A DNA stretch of 64,000 nucleotides from Membranipora membranacea (Eukaryota; Bryozoa; Gymnolaemata; Cheilostomatida; Membraniporidae). The stretch spans positions 25,716,025 to 25,780,024 of the forward strand of contig OU612070.1 in the NCBI GenBank assembly GCA_914767715.1. The letters run 5' to 3'. The notes under the pieces were generated by a model, which ran no database searches, was not told the DNA's origin, and saw only the letters and a program-made list of their open reading frames with translations. This document shows positions 11,808 to 23,110 of this stretch, one piece after another. Each line of letters starts with the position of its first letter. Position 1 is the stretch's first letter. Both the position numbers and the translations under genes were made by a program.

Positions 11808-11835
11808 AAATTATCTTTCTCTATACAAAGAAAGA

Positions 11836-12109
11836 ATGGAATTTTTTCTGATAAAGTGTGCATATCTTAAAATCATTACCCGCTTGCATCCATTGATATT
11901 GATGATTGCAGCCAAATTGCGGTCATTAAAATCAGTATCTATCTTAATTCTGCTTTTAGATAGTGATAATTCACCAAGCATTAACGGAAGCCACAATCTT
12001 TCCGCAGCTGATTTTACAACAGAGTACATCCCAACTGTTCAATGGCTACTGCGGTTAGGGTTATCAGTTGTTGGGTTGTTGTTGCTCATTTTCACAGCTA
12101 TTAGAATAC
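11836..12109 (+). CDS. Candidate first exon of a membrane protein (low confidence)
   Basis: The open frame from 11836 has an N-terminal hydrophobic stretch, then possible N-glycosylation sites (NGS, NLS). A strong transmembrane-like segment follows (LGLSVVGLLLLIFTAI). A good splice donor, GTATGT, sits at about 12110 just after the hydrophobic segment, and in-frame stops follow within 25 nt. That is the shape of an exon ending in TM1 of a receptor-like protein. I found no downstream exon that continues it, so it may be a gene fragment or chance. An ordinary intergenic ORF is the main alternative. Confidence 0.25.
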
Positions 12110-12132
12110 GGTATGTCAATCACACAACCTAA

Positions 12133-13460
12133 TAACCAGTGAGCCTTACTATTACACCATGGTATGACAGCCACCCCCCTATTCAGGAGATGTGCTATAG
12201 ACTATCAAATAATGTGTAAGGAAGTATGAGGAATCCAAATATGAAATTAGTTTCCAAAGTATGTACTAAGAGCTGAGATATCTAGTAAAATGTGCAAGAC
12301 TTCATCATAATGCCAATACACAATTTTCGAAGCTTTCTTTACCTCTCAAATTGCCTGATATAATGTTATTAACAATAGGAAACGGCCATTTTTAGTGTTA
12401 AAAATCAGGACATAGGTCTCAAATAGTGGTCTTTTCTGATCCCTGTCAGCTATATTGCGTACAATAGTGTACAAACATTTTCAAATGAGTTTAAAGAATT
12501 ATAAAGGTTTCGAGCATCTCAATAATATGCTAAAATGCTCATAATTCATGATTTGCCTCCCCCGACACATTTGTGTATAAGAGGTACAATCTGTTGGCAT
12601 GGACATTTATCAATACAATCCCAATTGATTGGTAGTTAAGTATTGATCCCCTTGCCTGCGGTGTGACCAGCGGCGGGCGATCAACTGAATGCAGGCAAAT
12701 TGAATCAAACTTGTTCTAACTCACCATAAAATAGGAAATAAGAAAAATGTATAATTGTCTCTCCATGTTTTACCGAACTCTGGTCAAAAAAGGTCATACC
12801 ACTGGTCATTAGAACTTTGCTGTCTCCTGCATTATATTTATTGTGTTATTTGTGTACCTTGCCACCGCACAAAGAGCGCCAAATAAGCTCAGAGTGTAAA
12901 CAGAGACCAGCACTGTCTGGTAGTTTGTTGATCAGTGGTAAAATACACAGTAGGGCTATTTTGGGAGATAACCCATCAGTAAATAGCTTTGAGACTTCAA
13001 CTGGATCTAGCAAAATAAAACAGAACTCAAATCGTTAAAAATGTGTTCCAGTATCCATTCATAAAAACCCATATATATGTTCAGAGTCAGATATGTTCCC
13101 CTGATCCATATAATAAAATTTGTAGCAGTGTATATGGGCCAAAATTAAAGATCTTTGAGTGGGTTTTGAAGAGGATTAATTACAATTAATTTTATCTTTT
13201 GATTTAATCTTTTATCCTATTACAATATTATTTTTGTTCTTTTTATATATCTATTGACAAACTTGAAGAATATTGTCTGTTGGGATGCGAATAAATGTCA
13301 ATAATAGTGATAAAGAAAGCTAAACAATGTGAATATTGGTACCAAGGAGTTGTCTTTTCTCAAGACATGAGAATACAACTATCCATAATTATAATGCTAT
13401 TACAGCTATTACAGCTATTACAGCTATTTCAGCTGTCATCTAAATGAGTAATCCATGGTC
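12133..13460. other. Intergenic, nothing recognised
   Basis: There is no convincing gene. The frame at 12817-13038 lacks motifs. A short TTACAGCTA triplication occurs near 13400-13430. Confidence 0.45.
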
Positions 13461-13467
13461 ATTAGGG

Positions 13468-14390
13468 GTGGAACGGATCAGGGTTAGGCAACCCCGGATC
13501 GGATATCGGATCGGTCCATAAACTCAACCTCGGATCGGATTCAGATCCGGATTACGCGTAAAGACGCTAAATTGACCAGTCACAGCAGTTTCCTTAAGAA
13601 CCCAAACATACTGTTAAGGTTATTGAATGCATGGATGAGCAGCGTCGACAGCCTCTTTGCTGAACCTATACCTTAATTTAAATGTGGTGATCTCTGCTTG
13701 GATATAATGATTGCAAGCATCACCTTATCACTCAAACACCTCAAAGATCACATAAACAGAGTATCTGCGCTGATCATGGTCAGGTCGTGTTACCAAACAC
13801 TGAGTTGGAACAAACTCCCTGCTCCTATGTCCCAAACATATGCATCTGGAGTATCAAGCATGGTACATTGCCAATGTCCATGATCATGGACATTGGCAAA
13901 GTATACATGCTTGTAACCCCAGATGCCTATGGTCCCAAACGCTCTGCTGTTATTAGGATAGAAATTGTCCTCCTACTTTGAAAAAGCAGAAGAGTATAAC
14001 TTTATTGTTCATCAGATTAGATATTTTGTTACGAGGAACATCATTGGACAAAATTATTCACAACAAAGTGAATAAAGATTTTTCTATCAATTTCAGTAGA
14101 AAAAAACACATCCATCAATTTAATCTGCAACATTATAGATAGCTATGGAAATGAGATAGATATTGAATGCCTACGGATCACCACTGAGTGCTTTCAGCCA
14201 AACTCAAGCATCTTATCTGAACTCCAATTTAATGACTTCTTATGCATACTTCCTTCCTTGTCATTTTAAGTGAGATAAATGATGTAATGTAAGTGTTGAT
14301 TAAAAAATTGATCATCTTGGATCAGACATAACAACTATCCGATCCAGTTCGTGATTGAATCCGAGGCCAAATATCCGAAATTCAACTGGA
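13468..14390. repeat. Region bounded by GGATCGGAT motif clusters (possible non-autonomous transposon)
   Basis: GGATCGG-type motifs are clustered at 13492-13550 (GGATCGGATATCGGATCGGT, then further copies). Reverse-complement forms (CTATCCGATCCAG, ATATCCGAA) occur at 14335-14380. Subterminal motif clusters in opposite orientation are seen in some hAT elements, and GGGGTGGAA at 13468 resembles a hAT end. I could not define matching terminal repeats or a target-site duplication, so this is tentative. Confidence 0.2.
13868..13899. repeat. Perfect 32-bp palindrome
   Basis: TTGCCAATGTCCATGA is followed directly by its own reverse complement, TCATGGACATTGGCAA. The symmetry extends imperfectly outward (CAAGCATGGTACA against AGTATACATGCTTG), giving ~59 bp of dyad (13855-13913). 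It has no loop, so it would extrude as a cruciform or act as a dyad binding site. Confidence 0.85.
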
Positions 14391-14399
14391 CTGCCAGGA

Positions 14400-15030
14400 C
14401 GGAAGCGCGACAAATTCGCCTGAGCCAAACTTGGCCTGAGCCAAACTTGACCCAAGCCAAACTTGGCCCGAACGAAACTTGGCCCGAGCCAAACTTGGCC
14501 CCATGCAATGAAACTTGGCCCGAGCCAAACTTGGCCCTATGCAATGAAACTTGGCCCCAATTAGTAAAACTTGGCCCCATGTACTGAAACTTGGCCCCAA
14601 TTAGTAAAACTTGGCCCCTCATATAAAACTTGGCCCCAAGGAATTAAATTTGGCCCCAATTAGTAAAGCTTGGCCCCGGTTAGTAAAACTTGGCCCCAAA
14701 TATGAAACTTGGCCCAATGCAATGAAACTTGACCCAAAATATAAAACTTGGTTTCATGTACTGGAAAGTTGCCTCAATTACTAAAACTTGGCCCAATATA
14801 CTGAAACTTGGCCCCATATACTGAAGCTTGGCCCCAATTAGTAAAACTTGGCCCCATGCAATGAAACTTGGCCCCAAGTAGTAAAACTTGGCCCCATATA
14901 TGAAACTTGGCCCCAAGTACTGAAACTTGGCCTCAATTAGTAAAACTAGGCTCCAAATATAAAACTTGGCCCCATGTACTGAAACTTGGCCCCAATTAGT
15001 AAAAGTTAGCCCCTCATATAAAACCTAGGT
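14400..15030 (-). repeat. ~20-bp minisatellite (AACTTGGCCCC family), about 30 copies
   Basis: Tandem units of the form AACTTGGCCCC plus 8-11 variable bases (AATTAGTAA, ATGTACTGA, ATGCAATGA, AAATATGA) run for ~630 bp. Two or three spacer types alternate. All six frames show periodic peptides such as GPSF or TWPEPN, which are satellite translations and not genes. The same family lies at 17335-17870 in inverted orientation. Confidence 0.95.
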
Positions 15031-16019
15031 TTTGTACTTTCAATTAAAGGAAACAAACATAACAATGTTTCATTTCAATTTAACATCGAGACAAAAAAAT
15101 GTTATAATATAATAAATGAATATAATAAGCACTATTTTAATCTGTATTATCAAACTTTGTGTACAGGTCCAGGACTTCTTTGTTCCTCTTTCACAGTTAG
15201 AAGAGATGGAAACACTTTACAAAACCAGGATTCAACCAAAGTAAATTACGTTGACATATGTGCGCAGCAATTCAATTTTACATCTTGCATGATATCAAGG
15301 AGACGTGATGGTACCTCCACCTGTTTGTGAGTGATAACTCTGGGTAATGAAGAATGGGCTGATCTTTTATATATCCGATATCAAAATATTTGTTACCTCT
15401 CATGTTGTACGAAGACTGGGGAAATTGATCTGCAAATCTGTTATAATATGACAGTGCATTATCATCCACTATTTAGGCGGTATTTATGATTGGTCATCTA
15501 AATCTGATATATGCTCAACTAGATACTTAATATCTTGCACTCCTGAGATTGGATAGAGAATACTCAGTCCTGACAGACTATGGGCCAAATTGCTATGAAT
15601 GACACATTACATCAGTTATGGGGATCTGACTAGCTATCAGCTTATCAGCTATATGTGATACCATAGTATCTTCCAATCACTTAGGGTTATATCCAGATTG
15701 ATGGATGCAGATCCTTGGTAAGCCATTCTGCAATATGTGATACCGCAGTATCTTCTACTCTCATAGGGTGCCAATCTGTTGAACATTGTCTTGCCGCAAG
15801 TGGACTATAGTGTAGGAGTTTCTTGTACAAAGGTTCACCTGCCCAGTTCCTATTATGAAAGACTGTTCTACAATATGACCTGGCGATGCTGCTAGTTGGT
15901 AACGTCATTGACACTATATTTTATATTTATATTTCAATATTTTTATCTTGATCAAATGAGCTTCAATGTGGCATATATTAAGTATATCATACACATGCAT
16001 TGTAAATAGTTCATGGCAT
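15031..16019. other. Intergenic, nothing recognised
   Basis: There are no credible genes. Antisense frames at 15278-15469 and 15687-15914 have no motifs. ATATGTGATACC followed by GTATCTTC occurs twice (near 15650 and 15735), a small local duplication. Confidence 0.45.
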
Positions 16020-16570
16020 TGATAGACTTAGAATCTTACTGCCAATTATGTTTCATTTAGTTTGCTGCATCATCATTATAAATTCTCAGATTTTCATCTT
16101 TCTTATCCCAGAAATTTGTATTTAATCTCATATTTTTTTTCATTATTTTACATGGTGGTACCTATGTATTAATCATCTCTTAGGAGACTGTGAAACTGAG
16201 TTTTGTTAAGAGCTAACAATCTAACTGCCCATACTGTTTCATTTATATTTTGCAACAACCATTGTAAATTGTCTTATTGTTACCTCATTTCTAATCTCAG
16301 AAGAAATTTTATTTTGTCTCTCAATAGATTTCATCTTAGTACATGGTAGTACCGAAGTATTATCACTTGAAAGCCAGATTTTTGTGTTGCATAAAACTCA
16401 AAGAACTATTGGTTTTAGCTCAGGTTTAGATATTACATAAATACTCTAGCTGCCTACTCTATTTTATATTTTGCATCAAACTTTATAAAGATAATATCAT
16501 TTTTAATCACACATTTAATCTCAAAAAAATCATTATGTCTCTATAATGGAAACAATGTTTAATTTTGCAA
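16020..16570. repeat. Old ~180-220 bp tandem repeat, three diverged copies
   Basis: Three successive stretches share the order CTGCC(A/T)A...TTTCATTTATATTTTGC...CAT(T/C)ATAAA...TTTAATCTCA...ACATGGTRGTACC. They start near 16038, 16225 and 16450. They are strongly diverged, so this is an ancient tandem array. Confidence 0.5.
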
Positions 16571-16889
16571 GAACGGATTATCATTTTTGCCTGCATACAG
16601 TGGCTTTTGTGTTATTCTGTAGTTTTATATTCAATAATAAGGTAACTATTACTACACATGCATAATTCTCTTTCATTTTTTTAAATTGATGCTTCTGATA
16701 ATTGATTGTATTAAATAAAAGTTTATTGCAGCTACACACACGTTTATTTCATAATCTAAACACAAATAATAGCATGTCTTAACGACCAGATAAGGTAATT
16801 GACTTTGGTATTTTACTAATTTTACTATGTGTCTAGCTGTGCCTCTTAGAATGCAATGCTTTCCTACTTTTACTGAATGTATATTTTTG

Positions 16890-17338
16890 TACCACCTTAG
16901 CACTCTATATGGGCACTTATCCTCGTCATCTAGGAAATCGCTCAATAGAGTTATAAGCCTCGCATGCTATCTAGGTAGCTGCAAGTTTGACACCATCGAG
17001 GCAATATACGAAAGAGTGATGAGAACAAGATGCCTCAGACTCGTAGCTACTGACCATGCTGACCCAGTATTTATATTCGATAAACTTCCGTCTGGTCGAT
17101 ACAGAGCAATCAAAGCGAGGGTAAACATACGAACTGACTGTTTCCGATCCCTCTGTGTGCGGAAGTTAAATAGTATACTTTTTTAGCCAACTAATGATAA
17201 TTCTTACTGTTTATTTATTTTGTTTCAATTTTCAAAACCAACCAGATCCAAACTTTTTAATGTTTACACTATAACTTTTATTGCTCAGCGAAAACAAAAT
17301 ATTTCTCAAACTTGAGACTGTAATAAACGATCATCATC
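16890..17338 (+). pseudogene. 3' end of a Rex1/Babar-like non-LTR retrotransposon
   Basis: The frame to the TAG at 17184-17186 carries the C-terminal signature of Rex1-type polymerases. This is SRKSLNRVI, then HADPVFIFDKLPSGRYRAIK, then a D-C-F-R block ending LNSILF. The element at 29421-30504 ends almost identically (CPSGRYRTVK, then DSFLRHL, then LDNILF), so the two belong to one family. A ~150-bp 3' UTR ends in (ATC)n at 17330-17339, a typical short microsatellite tail, and the minisatellite starts immediately after. The RT palm is missing. Confidence 0.75.
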
Positions 17339-17870
17339 ATGTGGGGCCAAGTTTTGTATTTGGGGCCAAGTTTTACTGATTGGGGTAAGGTTTCATTAGA
17401 TTGGGCCAATTTTCAGTACATGGGGCCAATTTTTATATTTTGGGCCAAGTTTCATTGCATTGGGCCAAGTTTCATATTTGGGGCAAATGTTTACCAATTG
17501 GGAAAAGTTTTACTAATTGGGGACAAGTTTCATTATATGCAGCCTAGTTTTATATAGGGGCCAAATTATAGTAATTGGGGCCAAGTTTCACTACATAGGA
17601 CCAAGTTTCAGTACATGGGGACAAGTTTCATTACATGGGGCCAAGTTTCAGTACATGGGGCCAAGTTTTATATTTTGGGTCAAGTTTCATTGCATTGGGC
17701 CAACTTTCATATTTGGGGCCAACTTTTACTTATTGGGGCCGAGTTTTACTAATTGGGGCCAAGTTTTAGTAATTTGGTCGAAGTTTCATTGCACGGGGCC
17801 AAGTCTTTGTTATTGGGGTCAAGTTTCATAACATGGGGCCAAGTTTTATAATTGGGGCTAAGTTTTACTA
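17335..17870 (+). repeat. ~20-bp minisatellite (GGGGCCAAGTT family), inverted relative to 14400-15030
   Basis: Units of GGGGCCAAGTTT plus a variable spacer (CATTACAT, TACTAATT, ATATTT, CAGTACAT) run for ~535 bp. This is the reverse complement of the array at 14.4-15.0 kb, so the two arrays face each other across ~2.3 kb. Peptide-like frames such as MGPSFI repeats are satellite artefacts. Confidence 0.95.
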
Positions 17871-18310
17871 ATTTGGGAAAAAACTTAAGTTTTCAAATTT
17901 TTCAAAAAAACGGCCCATCTTGGTTGTTGAGTTTTCCAAGTCCCAAAACCTCTAAAAAATGAGTTAAGTCAACAAACTTAAGATTTTGGGAAAAATCTTA
18001 AGTTTTCAAACTTTTCGAAAAAACGGCCCATCTTGGTTTTTGAGTTCTCCAAGTCCCAAAACCTCTAAAAAATGAGTTAAGTCAACAAACTTAAGATTTT
18101 TTGAAAAAACTTAAATTGTCAAACTTTTCGCAAAAAATGGCCCAGCATGATTTTTGAGTTCTCCAAAACCCAAAACCTCTTAAAATCGAGTTAAGTCAAC
18201 GAACTTAATTTTTTGTGATAAAAAATTGTTTTGAAACTTGCCCAGCATGATTTTTGAGTTCTTCAAGTCTTGAAACCTCTGTAAAACAACAAGTCAACAA
18301 AGTTAAGTAA
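17871..18310 (+). repeat. ~115-120 bp satellite, about four copies
   Basis: The repeating unit contains AAACTTAAGTTTTCAAA, then ACGGCCCATCTTGG, GTCCCAAAACCTCTAAAAAA, and TGAGTTAAGTCAAC. Copies become more diverged toward 18300. It is fused directly to the 20-bp minisatellite on its left. The same unit occurs inverted at 21925-22435. Confidence 0.9.
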
Positions 18311-18559
18311 ATTCTAACCTGATAGAAATAAATGTAACAGTTGATATGGCTTAGGACAATAAAATACTATGTAAATGCAAGGATGTCTAACTTACGTGCA
18401 GAATGTGTTTGTTTTCGTAGTACATTTCTCAATGTAGTTTACACCACTGTATATTTCGTTTATTTTTCATCAGAGCACTCACAGAACAATGATTGGATAA
18501 TAAAATATTGACAAAGATTGAACTAGACAATGACAAACATACAGTGTAGTGAAGTTTAA

Positions 18560-21466
18560 CTAATCATATTCCGTTTCTTCCATCGTAATTGCAGATATGC
18601 CTAGCTCATCAGCCTGATATGCACTGAACCGTAGTAGGTCTTTGAGGTTTTTCATACGATTAAATTTATCAAAGGCTGAAAAAATTGACCTATTTATTTT
18701 AAGAAAACGTTTATTCCTAATCCTGGTGGCCTCTCCCACCTTCACCAGCTGCACCTGTCTCAAGGCCTCCTTGGCCTCTAAAGCAAGCCTTGCCATGAGC
18801 TTCCATGTGTTTGATTTTGCTTTATTCAGGTCATTCAGCCGTTTGTGGTAGCCTATGGAAGAACAATACAACCAAATGACAGTATACAAATTGGCAGTTA
18901 ATCACAAAATTATTAATACCAACACACTGGCAGATTGTCAGGTCCTCAGTTACTTCAGCATTGTTAGAAAAGATGCTAAATATTATTATTGTGTTGATCT
19001 GAAAGGTGTTCAGTAAAAAATAAACAAGTCGAATCATCTTTTGGAATGAGAAAAAAAACATTGTAGATAAATACGCAACAAGCATTGTAAACATGCGTTG
19101 CATTCCCTTTGATGATCCTTGGATTTTCCCTGCCTTCCAAGTCATTATTGGTACGTATCTTTCGACCAAATACTGAAACCTCTGTTGGCTTCCATCTCCT
19201 TGTCCAAACATTTTCATGATACAACAGCAATTCTTTGGCAGGGGCTGACTTTGCCATTTCTCTTAGCCAACCTAGTGCTGGAACCACTCCCTCAGGTGGA
19301 AGTAGCGCTAGTCCCATTACCATCTGGACAAATTGTTTGGTCTCGCTATCCTGGCAATATATCCTGTACCATCCTGTGTTTCAAAATATAGGGGATGTTC
19401 AGTTTTAAGCGTGACCAGTTATAACATAATCCGGGCTAGGTATTTGATTGATTTTGTACCTGTTGATAACTACTTTATAACTGGCACAGGCTTATCTATG
19501 ACCAGAGCAGCATAGATTAGGCCCAGCGACTTAACATATAGGTTACAAGCCTTTAAGTTTTTGGAAAACTGCATTCTACGATCAGTAATTAGATTTTGGC
19601 GTCGTATTTAAATGGGACTACTGGATCCTACACCAACACTGAGTACCAACATTTCCAGTCGATGACGCTGATAGGGTGCTACCATAGATATAAAAACTGT
19701 TTTTATGTCTATAGGTGCTAAATATAATACTAACATTATTTTAATATAATGTCTATTCAAAAAGAGATAAATCTTGCCGTCTATCATAAAAACATAACCC
19801 CCTTGTGAAGGCATTTTTATTTTAAAGTACAGTCAAATGTAACAGAAATGCTAATTTATGTGAAGTTCATCAGAGGCATATTCGACCAGATGTAATATTT
19901 CCTGAAACCTGAACACCAACCGCTCAGCCCAAACCCAAACCTATAACCTAAACCGATAATTAATTAGATAGAACACACGTATGGTGTGTATACAATACTT
20001 TTAGAAAGATACTGAATAGTACCCATGCTTAATTTCACAATAAATGCTTGTGGCCCACTTGGTATAAGTGAAACAGAAATGGAAAGATCCCGCTCTTCAT
20101 AGACAGATATATGTCACACATTGAATTTCTCAAAGGAATCAAATATACTTTAAAAAATGCTAAAATATTGAAAACTAATCAAATCAAATATGTATTTGAT
20201 GATTGTAGTTGTTGTTAATTTAGGATTTGGACTCTTATATTGTGAGTCTATTAAGATTACAGGCTAAGAGAGACCAGAGTCCTTAAGTGATTTATTTTGC
20301 CTTACTTTGAACCTGATTACCTAAACAGCAGTGTACACAGTGTGCAAAGGTCATTATCGTTCCTCTCAGAGCTCAGATTTTTGAAGAAAATCAAAAGCAG
20401 TGCAGAAAACAACTCTGAAATTCGCTGGTTATAAAATTATCTATACAGCTGTAGACTGATTTCAAGAGTGGCGCCATCTGACAAAAATTCAAAGTTTTGT
20501 AGACTGGCAAATCTCAATTTTAAGACCGGTTTTCTGACACTCTAGAGATCAACAGATGTGCATGGTGGAACACTCAGGAAAGTAGAATCACAGCTTGAGT
20601 GAGTAGGCATCCCTAAACCGTCAGCATCTTAAACTTCCCAGTCATTTGCACTTATATGTACCTGACACAATGGTTTGTACAAATAAGTATATGAATCAGC
20701 TCACGAGTTTGCAGCCTTTTAATTTGAGTAACAATACATGACATATATGACATGACATATACATCTTGATTGGTCCTTTTGGTGTGGATGAAAGCCAGAT
20801 TACAAGGCTTAGCGCTTTACCACATCACTTCATTTCGCTTTTAATTATTACCATGTGATAGAACATCTTATATCATGTGCCAACATTTATAATATGGACA
20901 TTGATACGTAATTATCAAAAATAGATGTTCCTTTCTACACCTACCAAAAGCCTATTTGTGCGCATTGTTGCCAGCAAATATCTTTTGCATTTGCAAATAA
21001 TTTAGCTTCATCAGAGAGATTAATAATGTGAAGCAATTTGTCATCCAACTATTGTAATTGATTTGGTAGAAGAAAAATGAACAAAGCAGATTAATTGCAA
21101 TACCAATTCATCTGTGAGATGAAATAATATAAATAATTTAAGCTCTCATACCAGAAATGGCTTTCACCTTCTTCATAATTTGTTGTCTATGATGGAAATG
21201 GCATCCGTGAACATTTACGTTCGGCAGCACCTCACGTATAGCAGCCCACATAGCTACAATAATTGATCAACTAAGTGATTATTTTATACAAATTATGCAT
21301 TCTACTATTTCATTTTATGTTGAAAACAAACACATCTAGCCTTATCCAATTTTTGATCACTCCAAGACATAATGATATAAAAAAATAACCTACCTGCTTC
21401 AAAGTCCAAGTTGCAGACTTGAACTGCTACATCACCAGCAATGTCTAATATTTCCTTTTTGAGTAC
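18560..21466 (-). CDS. MULE transposase-domain protein, four in-phase exons (C-terminal part of the gene)
   Basis: Four minus-strand exons join without breaking frame: 21466-21394 (73 nt), 21253-21152 (102 nt), 19373-19134 (240 nt) and 18852-18560 (293 nt, with stop). The product shows the MULE (Mutator-like) core. VCNLDFEAA holds the second catalytic Asp. NVHGCHFHHRQQ is the C/H motif of the family (GCxFHxxQ). LALLPPEGVVP follows, and then IRTNNDLEGYHKRLN, which holds the catalytic Glu and the family's EGxHxRLN signature. The rest is a helical, Lys-rich C-terminal tail ending MEETEYD. Introns 1 and 2 have GT-AG ends (GCAG/GTAGGT, TTGTAG/C, TCTG/GTATGAG, ACACAG/G). Intron 3 would be GC-AG. 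The exon with the first catalytic Asp (usually DGTF) is not found upstream, where the satellite and duplicated blocks begin. Multi-exon structure and intact phase suggest a domesticated or recently active gene, not debris. Confidence 0.75.
18853..19133 (-). other. Predicted GC-AG intron of the MULE-like gene
   Basis: The coding frame demands a junction between NNDLE-G and YHKRLN. The only donor that keeps phase reads GAAG/GCAGGG, a GC donor. The acceptor is TTCTTCCATAG/GC. The nearest downstream GT (in GCATGTTTAC) would add 41 nt and shift the frame. GC-AG introns are a known minor class, but a mutated donor is also possible. Confidence 0.55.
19374..21151. other. Large intron of the MULE-like gene, no other feature
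   Basis: This 1.78-kb stretch lies between the second and third recognised exons. The flanking exons join in phase across it (IS-G then WYRIYCQD), so no exon is missing here. I see no other gene or repeat in it. Confidence 0.5.
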
Positions 21467-21924
21467 CTAATGACAAAGCAGACTCCTGTTATTACAGTAA
21501 AGTCTGATAGACAAGGAATGACTTGACTATCTATGATAGAATTTCTATGGTCCATTACATTTGTCCACCATTTTTCATATAACTATTAGTATCATACTCC
21601 AAATATTGTGTAAGAAAAGTTGGAGTCAGGTGGAAATAGATCCAAAGATCATGACGTTGATAGAGGTTAATAAACATGTGTTATGATTGATATGACCTTA
21701 TTTCAATAACAATTTTCTATAGGCTCATTTCAGGGTTTAGAAGCTAAAGGCCTATACCAGGGGCTTATCTATAGGTACTAAAATACTAAATTACTAATGC
21801 TTTTCAACGCGGTATGTCCCATGAACTAGATGGAACTCCCTCAATCGATGTCACAGCTTTGAGGATACTCCCATAAAAGGCCCTCAAATTTTATTTTTTA
21901 CACCCATTATTGCTGTCTATTACT
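21467..21924. other. Upstream of the recognised MULE exons, nothing found
   Basis: I looked for the expected upstream exon with the DGTF catalytic Asp on the minus strand and did not find it. The sequence is AT-rich with no other motif. Confidence 0.4.
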
Positions 21925-22435
21925 GCGTTTTGGAGAACTCAAAATCCAAGATGGGCCGTTTTTTCGAAAAGTTTGAAAACTTAAGAGTTTTCCCAAAAAC
22001 ATAAGTTTGTTGACTTAACACATTTTTTAGAGGTTTTGGGACTTGGAGAACTCAAAAATCAAGACGGGCCGTTTTTTTGAAAAATTTGAAAACTTATGTT
22101 TTTTTCATAAAACATAAGTTCGTTGACTTTACTCATTTTCTAGAGGTTTTGGGACTTGGAGAACTCAAAAACCAAGATGGGCCGTTTTTTTAGAAAAGTT
22201 TTAAAACTAAAGTTTTTTCCCAAAGACTTAAGTTTTTTCCCAAAAACTTAAGTTCGTTGACTTAACTCATTTTTTAGAGGTTTTTGGACTTGGAGAACTC
22301 AAAAATCAAGATGGGTCGTTTTTTTGAAAAATTTAAAAACTTTAGTATTTTCCCAAAAACTTAAGTTTGTTGACTTAACTCATTTTTTAGAGGTTTTGGG
22401 ACTTTGAGAACTCATAAAACATTCTGGGCCGTTTC
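21925..22435 (-). repeat. ~110-126 bp satellite, about five copies, inverted relative to 17871-18310
   Basis: GGAGAACTCAAAAATCAAGA-TGGGCCGTTTTTT recurs near 21931, 22046, 22156, 22282 and 22403. Each is followed by TTGACTTAACTCATTTTTTA and GAGGTTTTGGGACTT. It is the reverse complement of the satellite at 17.9-18.3 kb. The two arrays bracket the MULE-like gene. The right edge meets duplicated block C at ~22435. Confidence 0.9.
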
Positions 22436-23110
22436 AAAGGACTTTCAATATAAGTGGATTGACATAAACCTGAGTCACACATAAAACATAAACTTATTAA
22501 TAATTAAATATATCGCTACTATCTGAAACTATTTATAAATGTTGAAACGGTCTGAAGATCCATTCGCTAAAGTGTTTATCAATAAATCTCTCCAAAAATT
22601 CAGCTCAGATTCAAGTTCCTGCCAGTCATGTTTCAATTACCTTCAATACTATAATGGAGGGATGTTGGAAGTGCTACAATCAAAACTAAAATACATCAGC
22701 TAAGGCAAGTGAATAAGTTTGTACGACTGGCTCTGCTAGATTGTCAATCTTCAGAGTACATATCTTGATTTGTGTTGGACGTTAATCTTACTGCAGCCCA
22801 CTTACTGTCAGGGGTTGTTTGGCTCTCACTGTTTTGGGATGGACATTTTCATTTATTAATACTTTTTTTGATGCAAGAAGAAATTTAAAAGACCAGACAA
22901 TTAAGGTTATTACCATTTATTATTGAATGTCTTCATTATAGCCATTAATTTCGGTATAAACATAGCTATAGCAGCCAGCTATCTCTGCGCTGTTTGCGCT
23001 TTCCTATTGTTCCAAGTTATATAGCTATGACTATGACTCAGTTGTTTTAACCATCAGCCAGCATTGTTACAAGCGGCAGCTCAGCAAGAGGAAGGTATAT
23101 ATCTGGCTGC
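22436..23110 (+). repeat. Duplicated block C, copy 1
   Basis: This block recurs in the same orientation at 39540-40240 and 52440-53040. It includes GATTGACATAAACCTGAGTC, TGGAGGGATGTTGGAAGTGC, TTTGGCTCTCACTGTTTTGG and AGCAGCCAGCTATCTCTG. At 52 kb, as here, it precedes a minus-strand peptide locus. I see no intact gene in it. Confidence 0.8.

Noticed and set aside
14335-14622. Long open frames with GPSF or TWPEPNL repeats
   Set aside because: They are translations of the 20-bp minisatellite in several frames on both strands.
18976-19133. Extension of the MULE exon frame past the junction (GRENPRII and beyond)
   Set aside because: It departs from the family motif EGYHKRLN, which resumes in phase at 18852. 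This stretch is intron.
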